64,000 nucleotides of DNA from Thermoanaerobaculia bacterium (GCA_017883235.1 JADGNY010000001.1:124001-188000), one strand, 5' to 3'; counted from the stretch's first letter, positions 35,062-43,244 are shown. Numbers and translations are program-made. The notes: generated from the letters alone by a model not told the origin.

Positions 35062-35484
35062 ATGAGCAAACCCAAACCCAAACCCAAGCCCAAACCCAAA
35101 CTCAAAGTCGACGTCGAGGGCATCCTCGAGACGCTCTCCTCGATACGCCAGAAGATTCCGATGCTGGCCAAGAACCCCGCGAAGCCAAAGCCGCCGGCCG
35201 AGGATACAGTGGCCGATATGGGGGCCTTCGTCGCCGGCACCCCGGAGGAGATGGAAGCGTTCGAGATGGAGACGCTGGCCGACGCCCTGGAGTCGTTCGC
35301 CGATGAGCTGTCGGAGTCGATCGAGACGGCCCAGCAGAGGGCGATGGAGCAGGCGATGGAGATCTATTACGCGGCCGAGAAGCTGTCCAAGGACCCGGAG
35401 CATGCGCATCTGATCCCGTATGTCGAGGAGATGCGGAAGGTTTACCGCCGCGATTTCGGGAAGGACATTCCGAAGAAGAAGTAA
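35062..35484 (+). CDS. Helical protein of unknown function, paralogue 2 (Lys/Pro-rich head)
   Basis: 140 residues, ATG seven bases after GGAGG. It opens with a lysine-proline repeat (MSKPKPKPKPKPKLK), then a helical body (EGILETLSSIRQKIPMLAKN, ALESFADELSESIETAQQRA) and the shared C-terminal motif AEKLSKDPEHAHLIPYVEEM. Paralogue 1 carries the low-complexity segment at the other end. The two probably act together. No membrane segment or enzyme motif. Unknown function; translation and family resemblance are clear. Confidence 0.7.
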   Translation: MSKPKPKPKPKPKLKVDVEGILETLSSIRQKIPMLAKNPAKPKPPAEDTVADMGAFVAGTPEEMEAFEMETLADALESFADELSESIETAQQRAMEQAMEIYYAAEKLSKDPEHAHLIPYVEEMRKVYRRDFGKDIPKKK

Positions 35485-35835
35485 CTGCGCTGCGCGCGTT
35501 GTCTGCGGCTTCGCCGCGTTGTCGGTTGTCTGCGCTGCGGCGCGTTGGGGATTCGCGCGGCTGCGCCGCAGGGCACAGACAAGAGTGTCTGTGCCACATT
35601 TGATCTGCGGCTTCGGCGGGCTGCTGGGTTGTCGCCGCGGAGAGCGGGCGTCTCGCCTGCTCTCCGCGGCGATAACCGGCAACACGCACGAATCGCGCAG
35701 ACAAATGTGGCACAGACACTCCTGTCTGTGCCCAGCGGCGCAGCCGCGCGAAACCCCGGCAACGCGCCGCAGCGCAGACAACCGACAACGCGGCGAAGCC
35801 GCAGACAACGCGCGAAGCGCATAAACTTCCCCCGG
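35485..35835. repeat. Large nested palindrome containing the hairpin repeat pair
   Basis: From both ends inward the block repeats itself inverted: GCGCGTTGTCTGCGGCTTCGCCGCG, GTTGTCGGTTGTCTGCGCTGCGGCGCG, then the hairpin unit (35572-35599) and, on the other side, the hairpin unit (35705-35732, one base variant), then the inverse of the outer sequences to 35820. The middle (35620-35690) has a further GCGGAGAGCGGGCGTCTCGCC / CTCTCCGC palindrome. No gene; the ORF-track extension of nadE upstream of 35836 is translation of this DNA. Confidence 0.8.
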
Positions 35836-37488
35836 ATGAAGATCTACATCGCCCAGCTCAATCCCACCGTCGGCGCGCTGGCGGCGAATGCGGAGATGAT
35901 CCGGCGGGCGTATGCGGAGGGGGTCGCGGCGGGGGCGGACGTCGTCCTGGTGACGGAGCTGGCGGTGACCGGGTATCCGCCGCTGGATCTGCTCGACCGG
36001 GAGATCTTCGTCAACGCGGCGCTGGAGACGCGCGACGCGCTGGCGTCGATGACCGGCGACGTCACGCTCGTCTTCGGCTGCATCACCCGCAACGCATCGT
36101 GGTGCGGCAAGCCGCTGCACAACGCGGCCATCGTAGCCCGCAGCGGGAAGATCATCCTCGAACAGCACAAGTCGCTGCTGCCGACGTACGACGTCTTCGA
36201 CGAGCTGCGCTACTTCGAACCGGGGCGCAGCGTCGGCGTCGTCGAGATCGCCGGCGTCCGGGCGGGGATCGCCATCTGCGAGGATTTCTGGTTTGACGAC
36301 GAGATCCTCGGCACGAAGATCTACTGCCGCAATCCGATCGATGAGCTGGCGCGGCAGGGGGCGCAGGTCATCCTGAACATCTCGGCGTCGCCCTTCAACA
36401 GCGGCAAGCGGCGTTCGCGCTACGACCTCTTCTCGCGCATCGCCACGCGCTACGACGTGCCGCTGGTCTACGTGAATCAGGTGGGCGGCAACGACGAGCT
36501 CCTCTTCGACGGCTCGTCGATCGTCATCGACGCCAAAGGGCGGACGATCTACTGCGCGCCGGCGTTCGAGGAGCACAGCGCGCTGGTCCAGCTCGAGGGC
36601 GCGCCGTGCGAGTCGGTTCTGGTATTGCCGATCGACGCTGAGATCGGGATGGCGCTGAACCTTGGATTACGCGACTACATCCGCAAGTGCGGATTCAAAG
36701 ACGTCGTCATCGGACTCTCCGGCGGCATCGACTCGGCGGTCACGGCCGCCATCGCCGTCGAGGCGCTCGGCGCGGAGCACGTCACCGGCATCGCCATGCC
36801 GTCGCCGTTCTCGTCGCAGGGCTCGGTCGATGATGCGCGCGTCCTCGCGGAGAACCTCGGGATCGCCTTCCACACGGTCCCGATCGGGCCGATCTATCAA
36901 CCGTACGAGGATGCCTTCAACGCGCTCTTCGGCAATACGACTTTCGACCTGACGAACGAGAATGCCCAGGCGCGCATCCGCGGCAACATCCTGATGGCGT
37001 GGTCGAACCGAACATGGTCGAACGGTACAAGGGCGATGGTCCTCTCCACCGGCAACAAGTCGGAGCTGGCGGTCGGCTACTGCACGCTCTACGGCGACAT
37101 GGCCGGCGGCCTGGCGCTGCTGGGCGATGTCTACAAGACGATGGTCTACCGCCTGGCGCGCTGGCTGAACCGCGGCCGCGCCGTGATCCCGGAGTCGTCG
37201 ATCACGAAGCCGCCCTCGGCGGAGCTGCGTCCGAATCAGACCGATCAGGATTCGCTGCCGCCCTACGACGTGCTCGACGGGATCCTCAAGCTCTATATCG
37301 AGGAACGGCTGGAGGTCGACGCCATCGTCGCCGCCGGTTACGACCGCGAGCTGGTGGTGCGAATCCTCAGAATGGTCGATACGAACGAATTCAAGCGCCG
37401 TCAGGCGGCGCCGACGCTGCGGGTGTCGAACAAGGCCTTCGGCAGCGGACGGCAGATGCCGATCGCGCAACGGTGGAGAAGAGAATGA
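35836..37488 (+). CDS. nadE: Glutamine-dependent NAD+ synthetase
   Basis: 550 residues, two domains. The N-terminal nitrilase-type glutaminase (1-260) has its triad Glu in LVTELAVTGYPP, Lys in LEQHKSLLPTYDVFDE and Cys in GIAICEDFWF. The C-terminal synthetase (280-550) has the PP-loop VIGLSGGIDSAVTAA, STGNKSELAVGYCTLYGDMAGG and PPSAELRPNQTDQDSLPPYD. It makes NAD from deamido-NAD using glutamine nitrogen. The start at 35836 (MKIYIAQLNPTVGA) is where the family begins. Its stop overlaps the following lipoprotein start as ATGA, and a UbiE-type gene follows, giving a three-gene unit. Confidence 0.95.
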   Translation: MKIYIAQLNPTVGALAANAEMIRRAYAEGVAAGADVVLVTELAVTGYPPLDLLDREIFVNAALETRDALASMTGDVTLVFGCITRNASWCGKPLHNAAIVARSGKIILEQHKSLLPTYDVFDELRYFEPGRSVGVVEIAGVRAGIAICEDFWFDDEILGTKIYCRNPIDELARQGAQVILNISASPFNSGKRRSRYDLFSRIATRYDVPLVYVNQVGGNDELLFDGSSIVIDAKGRTIYCAPAFEEHSALVQLEGAPCESVLVLPIDAEIGMALNLGLRDYIRKCGFKDVVIGLSGGIDSAVTAAIAVEALGAEHVTGIAMPSPFSSQGSVDDARVLAENLGIAFHTVPIGPIYQPYEDAFNALFGNTTFDLTNENAQARIRGNILMAWSNRTWSNGTRAMVLSTGNKSELAVGYCTLYGDMAGGLALLGDVYKTMVYRLARWLNRGRAVIPESSITKPPSAELRPNQTDQDSLPPYDVLDGILKLYIEERLEVDAIVAAGYDRELVVRILRMVDTNEFKRRQAAPTLRVSNKAFGSGRQMPIAQRWRRE

Positions 37489-38057
37489 ATCAAAACCAGA
37501 AACCAGAAAGGCAAAACCAGAAACCAGAAACTAGAAACCAGAAACGGAGGCGGAGCGCAGCATTCTGGTTTCTGGTTTCTGGTTTCTGGTTTTGCGTTGC
37601 CTGCAACCGGACGAACATCGATCGTGCAGAATGGAAGTCGATGCCGGCGAACGAGAAGACGTTCTATGTCCGCACGCTCCTCGGGCACGAGAAGGCGAAA
37701 GAGGCGAAGGGCGGCAATGACCGCGTCTTCACGCGGAGCGCGGATGACTATGTGAAACGGATCGACGATGCCTACGCCCACCGCGACCAGCGCAACGTCG
37801 ATGCGATCTTCGAAGAAATGGGGAGAATTAAAACCAGAAACCAGAAACTAGAAACCAGAATGCTCCGCTCAGCCGCCGTTTCTGCTTTCTGGTTTCTGGT
37901 TTCTGGTTTTGCAACGACCAGAATGCTCCGCTCGGCCGCCGTTTCTGGTTTCTGGTTTCTGGTTTCTGGTTTTGCAACGACCAGAATGCTCCGCTCGGCC
38001 GCCGTTTCTGGTTTCTGGTTTCTGGTTTCTGGTTTTGCAACGGGGAGCCCTCACTGA
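37485..38057 (+). CDS. Small lipoprotein whose ends are built from a dispersed repeat
   Basis: 190 residues. The only unique part is CNRTNIDRAEWKSMPANEK to DQRNVDAIFEEMGR (about residues 39-116), a short charged helical domain. Everything before it is translated repeat: QNQKPETRNQKRRR followed by FWFLVSGFWFCVAC, which happens to form a good lipoprotein signal with lipobox CVAC. Everything after it is three copies of SAAVSGFWFLVSGFATTRML. The DNA is ACCAGAAACCAGAA / TTCTGGTTTCTGG tandem repeat. ATGA overlap with nadE and TGATG overlap with the methyltransferase keep the coding frame tied into the operon, so it is probably expressed. Confidence 0.6.
   Translation: MNQNQKPERQNQKPETRNQKRRRSAAFWFLVSGFWFCVACNRTNIDRAEWKSMPANEKTFYVRTLLGHEKAKEAKGGNDRVFTRSADDYVKRIDDAYAHRDQRNVDAIFEEMGRIKTRNQKLETRMLRSAAVSAFWFLVSGFATTRMLRSAAVSGFWFLVSGFATTRMLRSAAVSGFWFLVSGFATGSPH
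37492..38042. repeat. ACCAGAAACCAGAA repeat arrays inside a gene
   Basis: Inverted arrays of the 9-base unit AGAAACCAG flank the unique core of the lipoprotein gene: forward at 37495-37545, reverse at 37561-37595, then forward again at 37830-37860 and three tandem reverse units of about 58 bases (TTTTGCAACGACCAGAATGC plus GGTTTCTGG runs) at 37880-38040. Confidence 0.85.
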
Positions 38058-38788
38058 TGGCCGTCGTCCCGCATCCGCCGCTGGTTGACTATTACGAAGC
38101 GCCGGAACGGCGCGAACGATTCGTGCGCGATCTCTTCGACGACACGGCGCCATGGTACGACTGGTCGGTGGCGTTCCTCAGCTTCGGCTCGGGCGGGCGC
38201 TATCGCCGCGATGCGCTGGCGCGCGCCGGCCTCACGCGCGGCCAGCGCCTGCTCGACATCGCCACCGGCACCGGCGTGGTGGCCCGCGCGGCGCTGCCCA
38301 TCATCGGCAGCACGAGCGACATCATCGGCATGGATCCCTCCATCGGCATGCTCCTGGCCGGCCGGGAGAAGGAGCACTTTCCGCTGATCGAAGCGGGAAG
38401 CGAGCATCTCCCCTTCCGCGACGAGTCGTTCGACATGATCACCATCGGCTTCGCCCTGCGGCATTTCGCCGATCTCGATGCCGTCTTCCGCGACTGCCGC
38501 CGCGTCTTGCGACCCGGCGGCCGCATCCTGATCATGGAGATCACCGCCCCCGCATCACGCGCCGCGCGCATGTTCCTCGGCGCGTACATGGGGGGCGTCG
38601 TGCCGGCGATGGCGACGGTGATCACGCGCAGCCGCAAGGTGGGACGGATGCTGGCCTACTACTGGGCCACCACGCGCGATTGCGTACGGCCGGAGGTGAT
38701 CCTCGCGGCGCTGCAAGGCGCCGAGTTCGCGGATGCGAGCCGGCACGTCGAGCTGGGGATGTTCAGTGAGTACACGGGGAGGCGGTGA
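38057..38788 (+). CDS. ubiE: UbiE/MenG-type SAM-dependent methyltransferase
   Basis: 243 residues. SAM motif I is LLDIATGTGVVARAA near residue 69, the family signature FRDESFDMITIGFALRHFAD near 118, and LRPGGRILIMEI near 150. UbiE/MenG methylates the quinone ring in ubiquinone or menaquinone synthesis; with no respiratory-quinone genes around, which quinone is used cannot be said. The ATG overlaps the stop of the lipoprotein gene (TGATG), third gene of the nadE unit. Confidence 0.85.
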   Translation: MAVVPHPPLVDYYEAPERRERFVRDLFDDTAPWYDWSVAFLSFGSGGRYRRDALARAGLTRGQRLLDIATGTGVVARAALPIIGSTSDIIGMDPSIGMLLAGREKEHFPLIEAGSEHLPFRDESFDMITIGFALRHFADLDAVFRDCRRVLRPGGRILIMEITAPASRAARMFLGAYMGGVVPAMATVITRSRKVGRMLAYYWATTRDCVRPEVILAALQGAEFADASRHVELGMFSEYTGRR

Positions 38789-38828
38789 TCCCACGGACAT
38801 AGTGTCGATGCCCAGATCGGCGCTGCTC

Positions 38829-38910
38829 AAGGATGAAGGCGGAAGGATGAAGGATGAGCAGAAGCGATCGTTCATTCATCCTTCTGACTTCATCCTTCAT
38901 CCTTCGAATT
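38829..38910. repeat. AAGGATGAAGGATGA inverted repeat between convergent genes
   Basis: AAGGATGAAGGCGGAAGGAT and its inverse form a hairpin just after the methyltransferase gene and before the PilZ stop. The same sequence occurs at 47.8 kb and 49.4 kb, each time downstream of a gene, so it may double as a bidirectional terminator. Confidence 0.7.
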
Positions 38911-39291
38911 TCATCCTTCTTCCGCTGCCGCCGCCTCGTCCTGCTTCTCCTTCAGCCGCGCGATCTGGATCTGCAGGAACTCGCGCAGGGGGTCCCGTTG
39001 CTCCGGTTCCATGTCGGCGAAGGAGATTGCCGAGCGGAAGACGTACTCGGGGCCGTCGCCGGCGCGGCGCACCTGGACGAGGGAGCGCAGGACTTTGCAT
39101 GGGATGTAAATGCCGCCGTAGCTGGGGAAGACCAGCGTGGCCGGCGCCCCGGCGCTGACAGGCGAACGATGGATGACCGCGGCACCGCTGAGGCTGAGGT
39201 CGATCAATTCGCCGTCGATGTCGGAAAGCTGCACGGGAATCGACGCCGTCGGGAAACGCTCAGAGCGACGTCGGTCTCGGCCGGAGGGCAT
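38911..39291 (-). CDS. PilZ-domain protein
   Basis: 126 residues. The PilZ signature for c-di-GMP binding is RRRSERFP at residues 7-14 and DLSLSGAAV near 32, followed by the beta-barrel (ATLVFPSYGGIYIPCKVLRS) and a C-terminal helix rich in Glu and Ala. A single-domain PilZ adaptor in the cytoplasm. It stands alone between a repeat hairpin and the penicillin-binding-protein gene; its target is unknown. Confidence 0.8.
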   Translation of the reverse strand: MPSGRDRRRSERFPTASIPVQLSDIDGELIDLSLSGAAVIHRSPVSAGAPATLVFPSYGGIYIPCKVLRSLVQVRRAGDGPEYVFRSAISFADMEPEQRDPLREFLQIQIARLKEKQDEAAAAEEG

Positions 39292-39304
39292 GTTCCTATT
39301 CTAC

Positions 39305-39370
39305 GTGACTGCGCTTCGCGCGTTGTCTGCGGCTTCGCCGCGTTGTCGGTTGATTGCGCTTCGCGCGTTA
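39305..39370. repeat. Copy of the TTGTCTGCGGCTTCGCCGCG repeat
   Basis: GCTTCGCGCGTTGTCTGCGG and GCCGCGTTGTCGGTTGATTGC, matching the family seen at 13.4, 13.8, 35.5 and 35.8 kb. It fills the gap between the PilZ start and the stop of the transpeptidase gene. Confidence 0.8.
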
Positions 39371-41059
39371 CTTGAGTCGGGGCGACATGATTTCCAGGAA
39401 ATCATGCGCGATCTTCGCCCCTGCCAGCTCGGCGGGACCGGCATCCTCGGCGATGATTCCGAAGGCGATGCGGGGGGACTCGGCCGGGGCGAAGGCGAGG
39501 ATGACGCCGTCGAGGCCGTTCTTTCGTTCGCCGGCGGTGCCGGTTTTCATGGCGATCGAGATTCCCGGGACCTGCGCGCGGCGTCCCGTCCCCTTGGCAT
39601 CGGTGACGACGGCCTGCATCGCGTGCACCATCGCCTCGGCGGCGGCGGGGGATGCCAGGCGCACGCTGCTCTGCGGCTGCGCCTTGGCGACGACGTCGCC
39701 GAGGATCGAGCGGCGCTGCACGAGCAGCTTCGGCGTGGTCAGCTCGCCGCGGTTGGCCATCATCGAAGCGATCATGGCCACGTGCAGCGCGGTCATCGAC
39801 TCGTGCTTCAGACCGATGGCCAGGAAGGCGGTCTCGAAGCGATCGGGAATCGGACCGATGATCTTGCCTAGCGGCACGCGGAACACGCCGAGGTCGGTGT
39901 CGCCGTCGAAACCGGCGGCGGTCATGAAGCTCTTCAGGCGATCGGCGCCGAGGCGGAGACCGAGGTCGGCGAAGAAAATGTTGCAGGAAACAGCGAACGC
40001 ATCATCGATCGATTGCAATGCACCGTGCCCGGCGGGCACCCAGTCGGCGAAGCGGCGGCCGTCGACGTCGAGCGCGCCTTTGCAGGTGTAGGGAAAGAGC
40101 GGTGCGACATCGGCAGCGCCGTTCTCCGCATTCAAGCCGGTCAGCACCTTGACCACCGATCCCGGCTCGAACTGATGCTCGAGGGCGATGTTGGCCGGCG
40201 TTCCTTTGCCGCGGCTGCTGGCGATGGCCAGGATCTCGTTCGTCCGCGGATCGATGGCCACGAGGGCGCCGCGGACGTCGCCGAGCGCTTTGAGCGCGGC
40301 TTTCTGCACGAATGGATCGAGCGTGGTCTCGATGGTGGCGTTCGTGCCGAGGCGGGGCAGGTTTGCGCCGATCGTCAGCGCGCCGGCGTCGCGGTTGATG
40401 AGCGGTGCGAAATCATCGTCCGTGGCGATGGCGTCGTTGGCTCGGATGGCACCGATCGTTGCGCCATTCCGATCGAGGACGTATGGCACGTCGCCGCTCG
40501 CGCGTGCAGCCACGGCACCCTGCAACGCCGCGTAACGTTTGGCGTCGACGTGCATCCTGTCGATCGATGCCAACGCCTTCCGCCCCTCGGCCAGGCGATT
40601 CGCCGCGACCAGCGCCGCGGCGCGGCAGAGCGGGACGTCGGCGCTCTCGCGCTGATCGCGCGACGCGGCGTCGTACGCGAGAAAATCGTCGTAGCGGCCG
40701 CGCGCGAAAAGGCGGCGCGCCATCTCTTCCTTCGGGATGACGGAGAGCCGCACGCTGCCGATCGCGCCGAGGTGCTGCCGCGCCGCAGCGGCATCGCCGG
40801 AGGTGAGATAGGCAGCGGCGAGGAGCTGGTTGTACTGCGCCGGCCAGAGGTGAAAGCGCGACCACCTCTCGCCGATGGCGATGGCCTCGTCGTCGCGGCC
40901 GCGCAGCCAGGCATCGCGGCCTTGCACCAACGGAGTCCATGCCACGGCGAACAGCGCCGCGATGAGAATCACCAGCGCGATCAGCAGCGGCAGGACGAAC
41001 CGCCGGACGCCGCCGCGCGCCCGAGGTACTTCGCGTGACTGGATGTAGTCAGCCGTCAT
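39368..41059 (-). CDS. Penicillin-binding transpeptidase (class B-like)
   Basis: 563 residues. After a cytoplasmic tail there is one transmembrane helix (FVLPLLIALVILIAALFAVAW, about 22-42), a 200-residue region with TPR-like alanine-rich helices (AAYLTSGDAAAARQHLGAIG), and a transpeptidase domain with SxxK in EPGSVVKVLTG, SxN in VSCNIFFADLG and KTG in IAMKTGTAGERKNG. It cross-links peptidoglycan on the outer face of the inner membrane. The helical N-terminal region in place of the usual dimerisation domain is atypical. The ATG at 41059 overlaps the SAM-hydrolase stop as ATGA. Confidence 0.85.
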   Translation of the reverse strand: MTADYIQSREVPRARGGVRRFVLPLLIALVILIAALFAVAWTPLVQGRDAWLRGRDDEAIAIGERWSRFHLWPAQYNQLLAAAYLTSGDAAAARQHLGAIGSVRLSVIPKEEMARRLFARGRYDDFLAYDAASRDQRESADVPLCRAAALVAANRLAEGRKALASIDRMHVDAKRYAALQGAVAARASGDVPYVLDRNGATIGAIRANDAIATDDDFAPLINRDAGALTIGANLPRLGTNATIETTLDPFVQKAALKALGDVRGALVAIDPRTNEILAIASSRGKGTPANIALEHQFEPGSVVKVLTGLNAENGAADVAPLFPYTCKGALDVDGRRFADWVPAGHGALQSIDDAFAVSCNIFFADLGLRLGADRLKSFMTAAGFDGDTDLGVFRVPLGKIIGPIPDRFETAFLAIGLKHESMTALHVAMIASMMANRGELTTPKLLVQRRSILGDVVAKAQPQSSVRLASPAAAEAMVHAMQAVVTDAKGTGRRAQVPGISIAMKTGTAGERKNGLDGVILAFAPAESPRIAFGIIAEDAGPAELAGAKIAHDFLEIMSPRLK

Positions 41060-41766
41060 TTGGAAACGATCGAGACCCGATCGCCGCGGCCCAAGTGGAG
41101 GAGCGACGCCGCGCTGCCGTTGGCGACGGAGATCTCGATGCAGCCGGTCGAGCCGATGATGATGAATGCGACACTGCCGGTGTAGGCCGTGCGGAGGTCG
41201 TCGATGCGCTTGCCTCCGGCCACGACGGCGAACGATCCCTCGGGCGGAACGAGATCGGTGATGCAGTTGCCGAAGCGGTCGATGCGGATGATGCACCCCG
41301 GCGTGTAGTCGAGCGCCACGCGGTCATCGATGCGCGGTCCGAGCTGTCCGACCGGCAGACCGTTCGCCAGCGCTGCCGCAACGGGGGCGAAACGGTCGCG
41401 CCCGTGAAACGTCGTCGAGCCATGCGCAAGAAAGAGCGACTCGTTCGTGACGACGTAGGCATCTCCTTCGATGAAATGCAGCAGTCCGTTGTCTGGCGCG
41501 AGAAAGATCCGCCTCTCCGACTCGACCGCGATGATCCGCCGCGCCGTCCCGACACCCGGATCGACGACACAGACGAAGATCGTCCCCTCGGGCCAGTAGC
41601 GAACGACGTCGCGCAGAAAGAAGGCCGCTTCCCACACATCGAACGGCGCAATCTCGTGCGTCAGATCGACGATGCGCGCCTGGCAGCGCGACGCGATCAC
41701 GCCCTTCATCGCCGCGACGTACGGATCGCGCGTGCCGAAGTCGGTGAGGAGGGTGATGGCGGACAT
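41056..41766 (-). CDS. S-adenosylmethionine hydrolase/SAM-hydroxide adenosyltransferase (DUF62 family)
   Basis: 236 residues. Family motifs: LLTDFGTRDPYVAAMKGVI at the amino end, VDLTHEIAPFDV near 34, FVCVVDPGVGTARR near 66, APDNGLLHFI near 93, and a C-terminal beta-barrel with DRFGNCITDLV. Members cleave SAM to adenosine and methionine (non-halogenating relatives of fluorinase). The ORF-track start lies 160 codons upstream in the heptad repeat; I chose the ATG at 41766 where the family begins. First gene of the unit with the transpeptidase. Confidence 0.85.
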   Translation of the reverse strand: MSAITLLTDFGTRDPYVAAMKGVIASRCQARIVDLTHEIAPFDVWEAAFFLRDVVRYWPEGTIFVCVVDPGVGTARRIIAVESERRIFLAPDNGLLHFIEGDAYVVTNESLFLAHGSTTFHGRDRFAPVAAALANGLPVGQLGPRIDDRVALDYTPGCIIRIDRFGNCITDLVPPEGSFAVVAGGKRIDDLRTAYTGSVAFIIIGSTGCIEISVANGSAASLLHLGRGDRVSIVSK

Positions 41767-41784
41767 GGGGTGTATGGGGTGCTG

Positions 41785-41866
41785 GGTTGTCGGTTGTCGG
41801 TTGTCGGTTATCGGTTGTCGGTTGTCGGTTATCGGTTGTCGGTTGTCGGTTATCGGTTGTCGGTTG
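41785..41866. repeat. Heptad tandem repeat GTTGTCG/GTTATCG
   Basis: About twelve 7-base units with a regular higher-order pattern (two GTTGTCG then GTTATCG, period 21). It occupies most of the 147-base gap between the divergent SAM-hydrolase and glycosyltransferase genes, where both promoters must lie. Confidence 0.9.
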
Positions 41867-41913
41867 CCAACGTCAGTTCTAGTCGGCGAACAACCAAAAC
41901 TATACTTCTCCCA

Positions 41914-42561
41914 GTGTTCCCCACCGTCCCTCCTCCCGCGCAGCGTCTGCTCGTGTTCGCGCGGTTGCCGGAGATGGGGCGGGTGAAGACGCGGCTGGCG
42001 GCGTCGATCGGCGATGAGGGTGCGCTGGCGGCGTACGAGACGATGTTGCGCGATCTGCTGGCGTCGATCGGAGACGTATCCGCCGAGACAGAGATCGAGA
42101 TCCTCTGGGCGCCGACCGAGTCCGCTGACGGGGCGGCGCTGACGCGCGCGTTCGGCGACTTCCCCACGGCCATGCAGACCGGCGCCACGCTCAGCGAGCG
42201 CCTGTCGATGGCGTTTTCGGAGCGCTTCTTCTTTCACGCCACGCAAAAGATCATCGCCATCGGCGTCGATGACCCGAGCCTTCCGCGAGCCCTGATCGAC
42301 GACGCCTTCGCCCTCCTCGACTCCTGCGAATGGGTCATCGGTCCGGCCGAGGATGGCGGGTATTACCTCATCGGCTGCCGGGCCGCGGCGTTCGATCCGA
42401 TGATCTTCGAGGATGTGGCGTGGGGGACGTCGTCCGTCTTCGCCACGACAATGGGAAAGATCGTCGAATTGCAGAGCAGCGTGGCCGTGCTTCCGGTGCG
42501 GTGGGACGTGGATGTGGCCGAGGATTGGGAGAGGTATGTCAGCCGCGGCGTATCTCAGTGA
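41914..42561 (+). CDS. TIGR04282/DUF2064-family glycosyltransferase-like protein
   Basis: 215 residues with a nucleotide-sugar-type Rossmann fold: RLLVFARLPEMGRVKTRLA at the amino end (the loop that binds the diphosphate in this family), AIGVDDPSLPRALIDDAF, and WVIGPAEDGGYYLIG. Substrate unknown. The ORF-track start is far upstream in shadow and repeat; the GTG at 41914 is the first start that keeps the LLVFARLP strand, though no good RBS is visible. Confidence 0.75.
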   Translation: MFPTVPPPAQRLLVFARLPEMGRVKTRLAASIGDEGALAAYETMLRDLLASIGDVSAETEIEILWAPTESADGAALTRAFGDFPTAMQTGATLSERLSMAFSERFFFHATQKIIAIGVDDPSLPRALIDDAFALLDSCEWVIGPAEDGGYYLIGCRAAAFDPMIFEDVAWGTSSVFATTMGKIVELQSSVAVLPVRWDVDVAEDWERYVSRGVSQ

Positions 42562-42631
42562 TCCGGTCGCGCGACCATTCGTTTGAGGCCGTCGATGTCA
42601 TGGCAACGAGACGGTGCTACAGTGGCGCGTC

Positions 42632-43051
42632 ATGAAGCGGCTCGTTCTGTTTCTGCTGCTCGTCCTGGCGTACTGTTCGACCTCCGTCCCGGTTCATTTT
42701 GGTCCTCACCGGGGGGCTGCATCGGTGGTCGCGATCTCGAATCCTGATCTCGAAGAGGGAAATTCGCTTGCCGGACGGCGCGCGTTCATCGCTCTTCAGT
42801 GCATCGATTGCCATCGGGTCGAAGAGGATCCCGCCCTCCCGCGCGGACGGCGCGCGATTGCAGGACCGTTGCTCAGTGGCCTGAATCGCTACTCATCTCG
42901 TGACGTGGCGAACCGCATCACCAGCAGCAAGACGGGCACCGGCCAGGAGCTCTTCGACCGGACGATGAAGGATTACGCCCAGCCCATGACAGCCCGCCAG
43001 CTTGTCGACATCGTGGCCTATCTGCGCAATCCAAAGGCACCGCACGATTAG
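42632..43051 (+). CDS. Single-heme c-type cytochrome, probable lipoprotein
   Basis: 139 residues. The signal MKRLVLFLLLVLAYC suggests a lipoprotein with Cys at 15. The heme-binding motif is CIDCH near residue 59, and a distal Met ligand is likely in YAQPMTARQLVDIVAYL near the end, the class I cytochrome c pattern. A periplasmic electron carrier. Start at 42632 chosen for the signal peptide. No oxidase or dehydrogenase lies adjacent. Confidence 0.8.
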   Translation: MKRLVLFLLLVLAYCSTSVPVHFGPHRGAASVVAISNPDLEEGNSLAGRRAFIALQCIDCHRVEEDPALPRGRRAIAGPLLSGLNRYSSRDVANRITSSKTGTGQELFDRTMKDYAQPMTARQLVDIVAYLRNPKAPHD

Positions 43052-43078
43052 ACCGCGCTTCCCCCCTTACCCCCTCAC

Positions 43079-43174
43079 AACTTCTCCTATCAGATGCGCG
43101 ACGACAAGCGCGCCATCAGCCGGGCCTGGAAGGCCATCGAGGATCGGTTGGAATCGGTGCGGGCGGGACGTTAA
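43079..43174 (+). pseudogene. Short C-terminal gene fragment
   Basis: After the cytochrome stop the same frame stays open and, from about 43079, reads NFSYQMRDDKRAISRAWK then AIEDRLESVRAGR to a TAA at 43172. The sequence is protein-like (charged amphipathic helix) but has no start or RBS, so I take it as the tail of a lost gene or a former extension of the cytochrome gene. An internal ATG (43094) could in principle make a 26-residue peptide. Confidence 0.35.
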
Positions 43175-43244
43175 CCGTCAGGTAGACAACCTTTCTCCCC
43201 TGCCTCCGTAGTACGTGTCACATCGATCCTCCGAAGGAGAAGCC

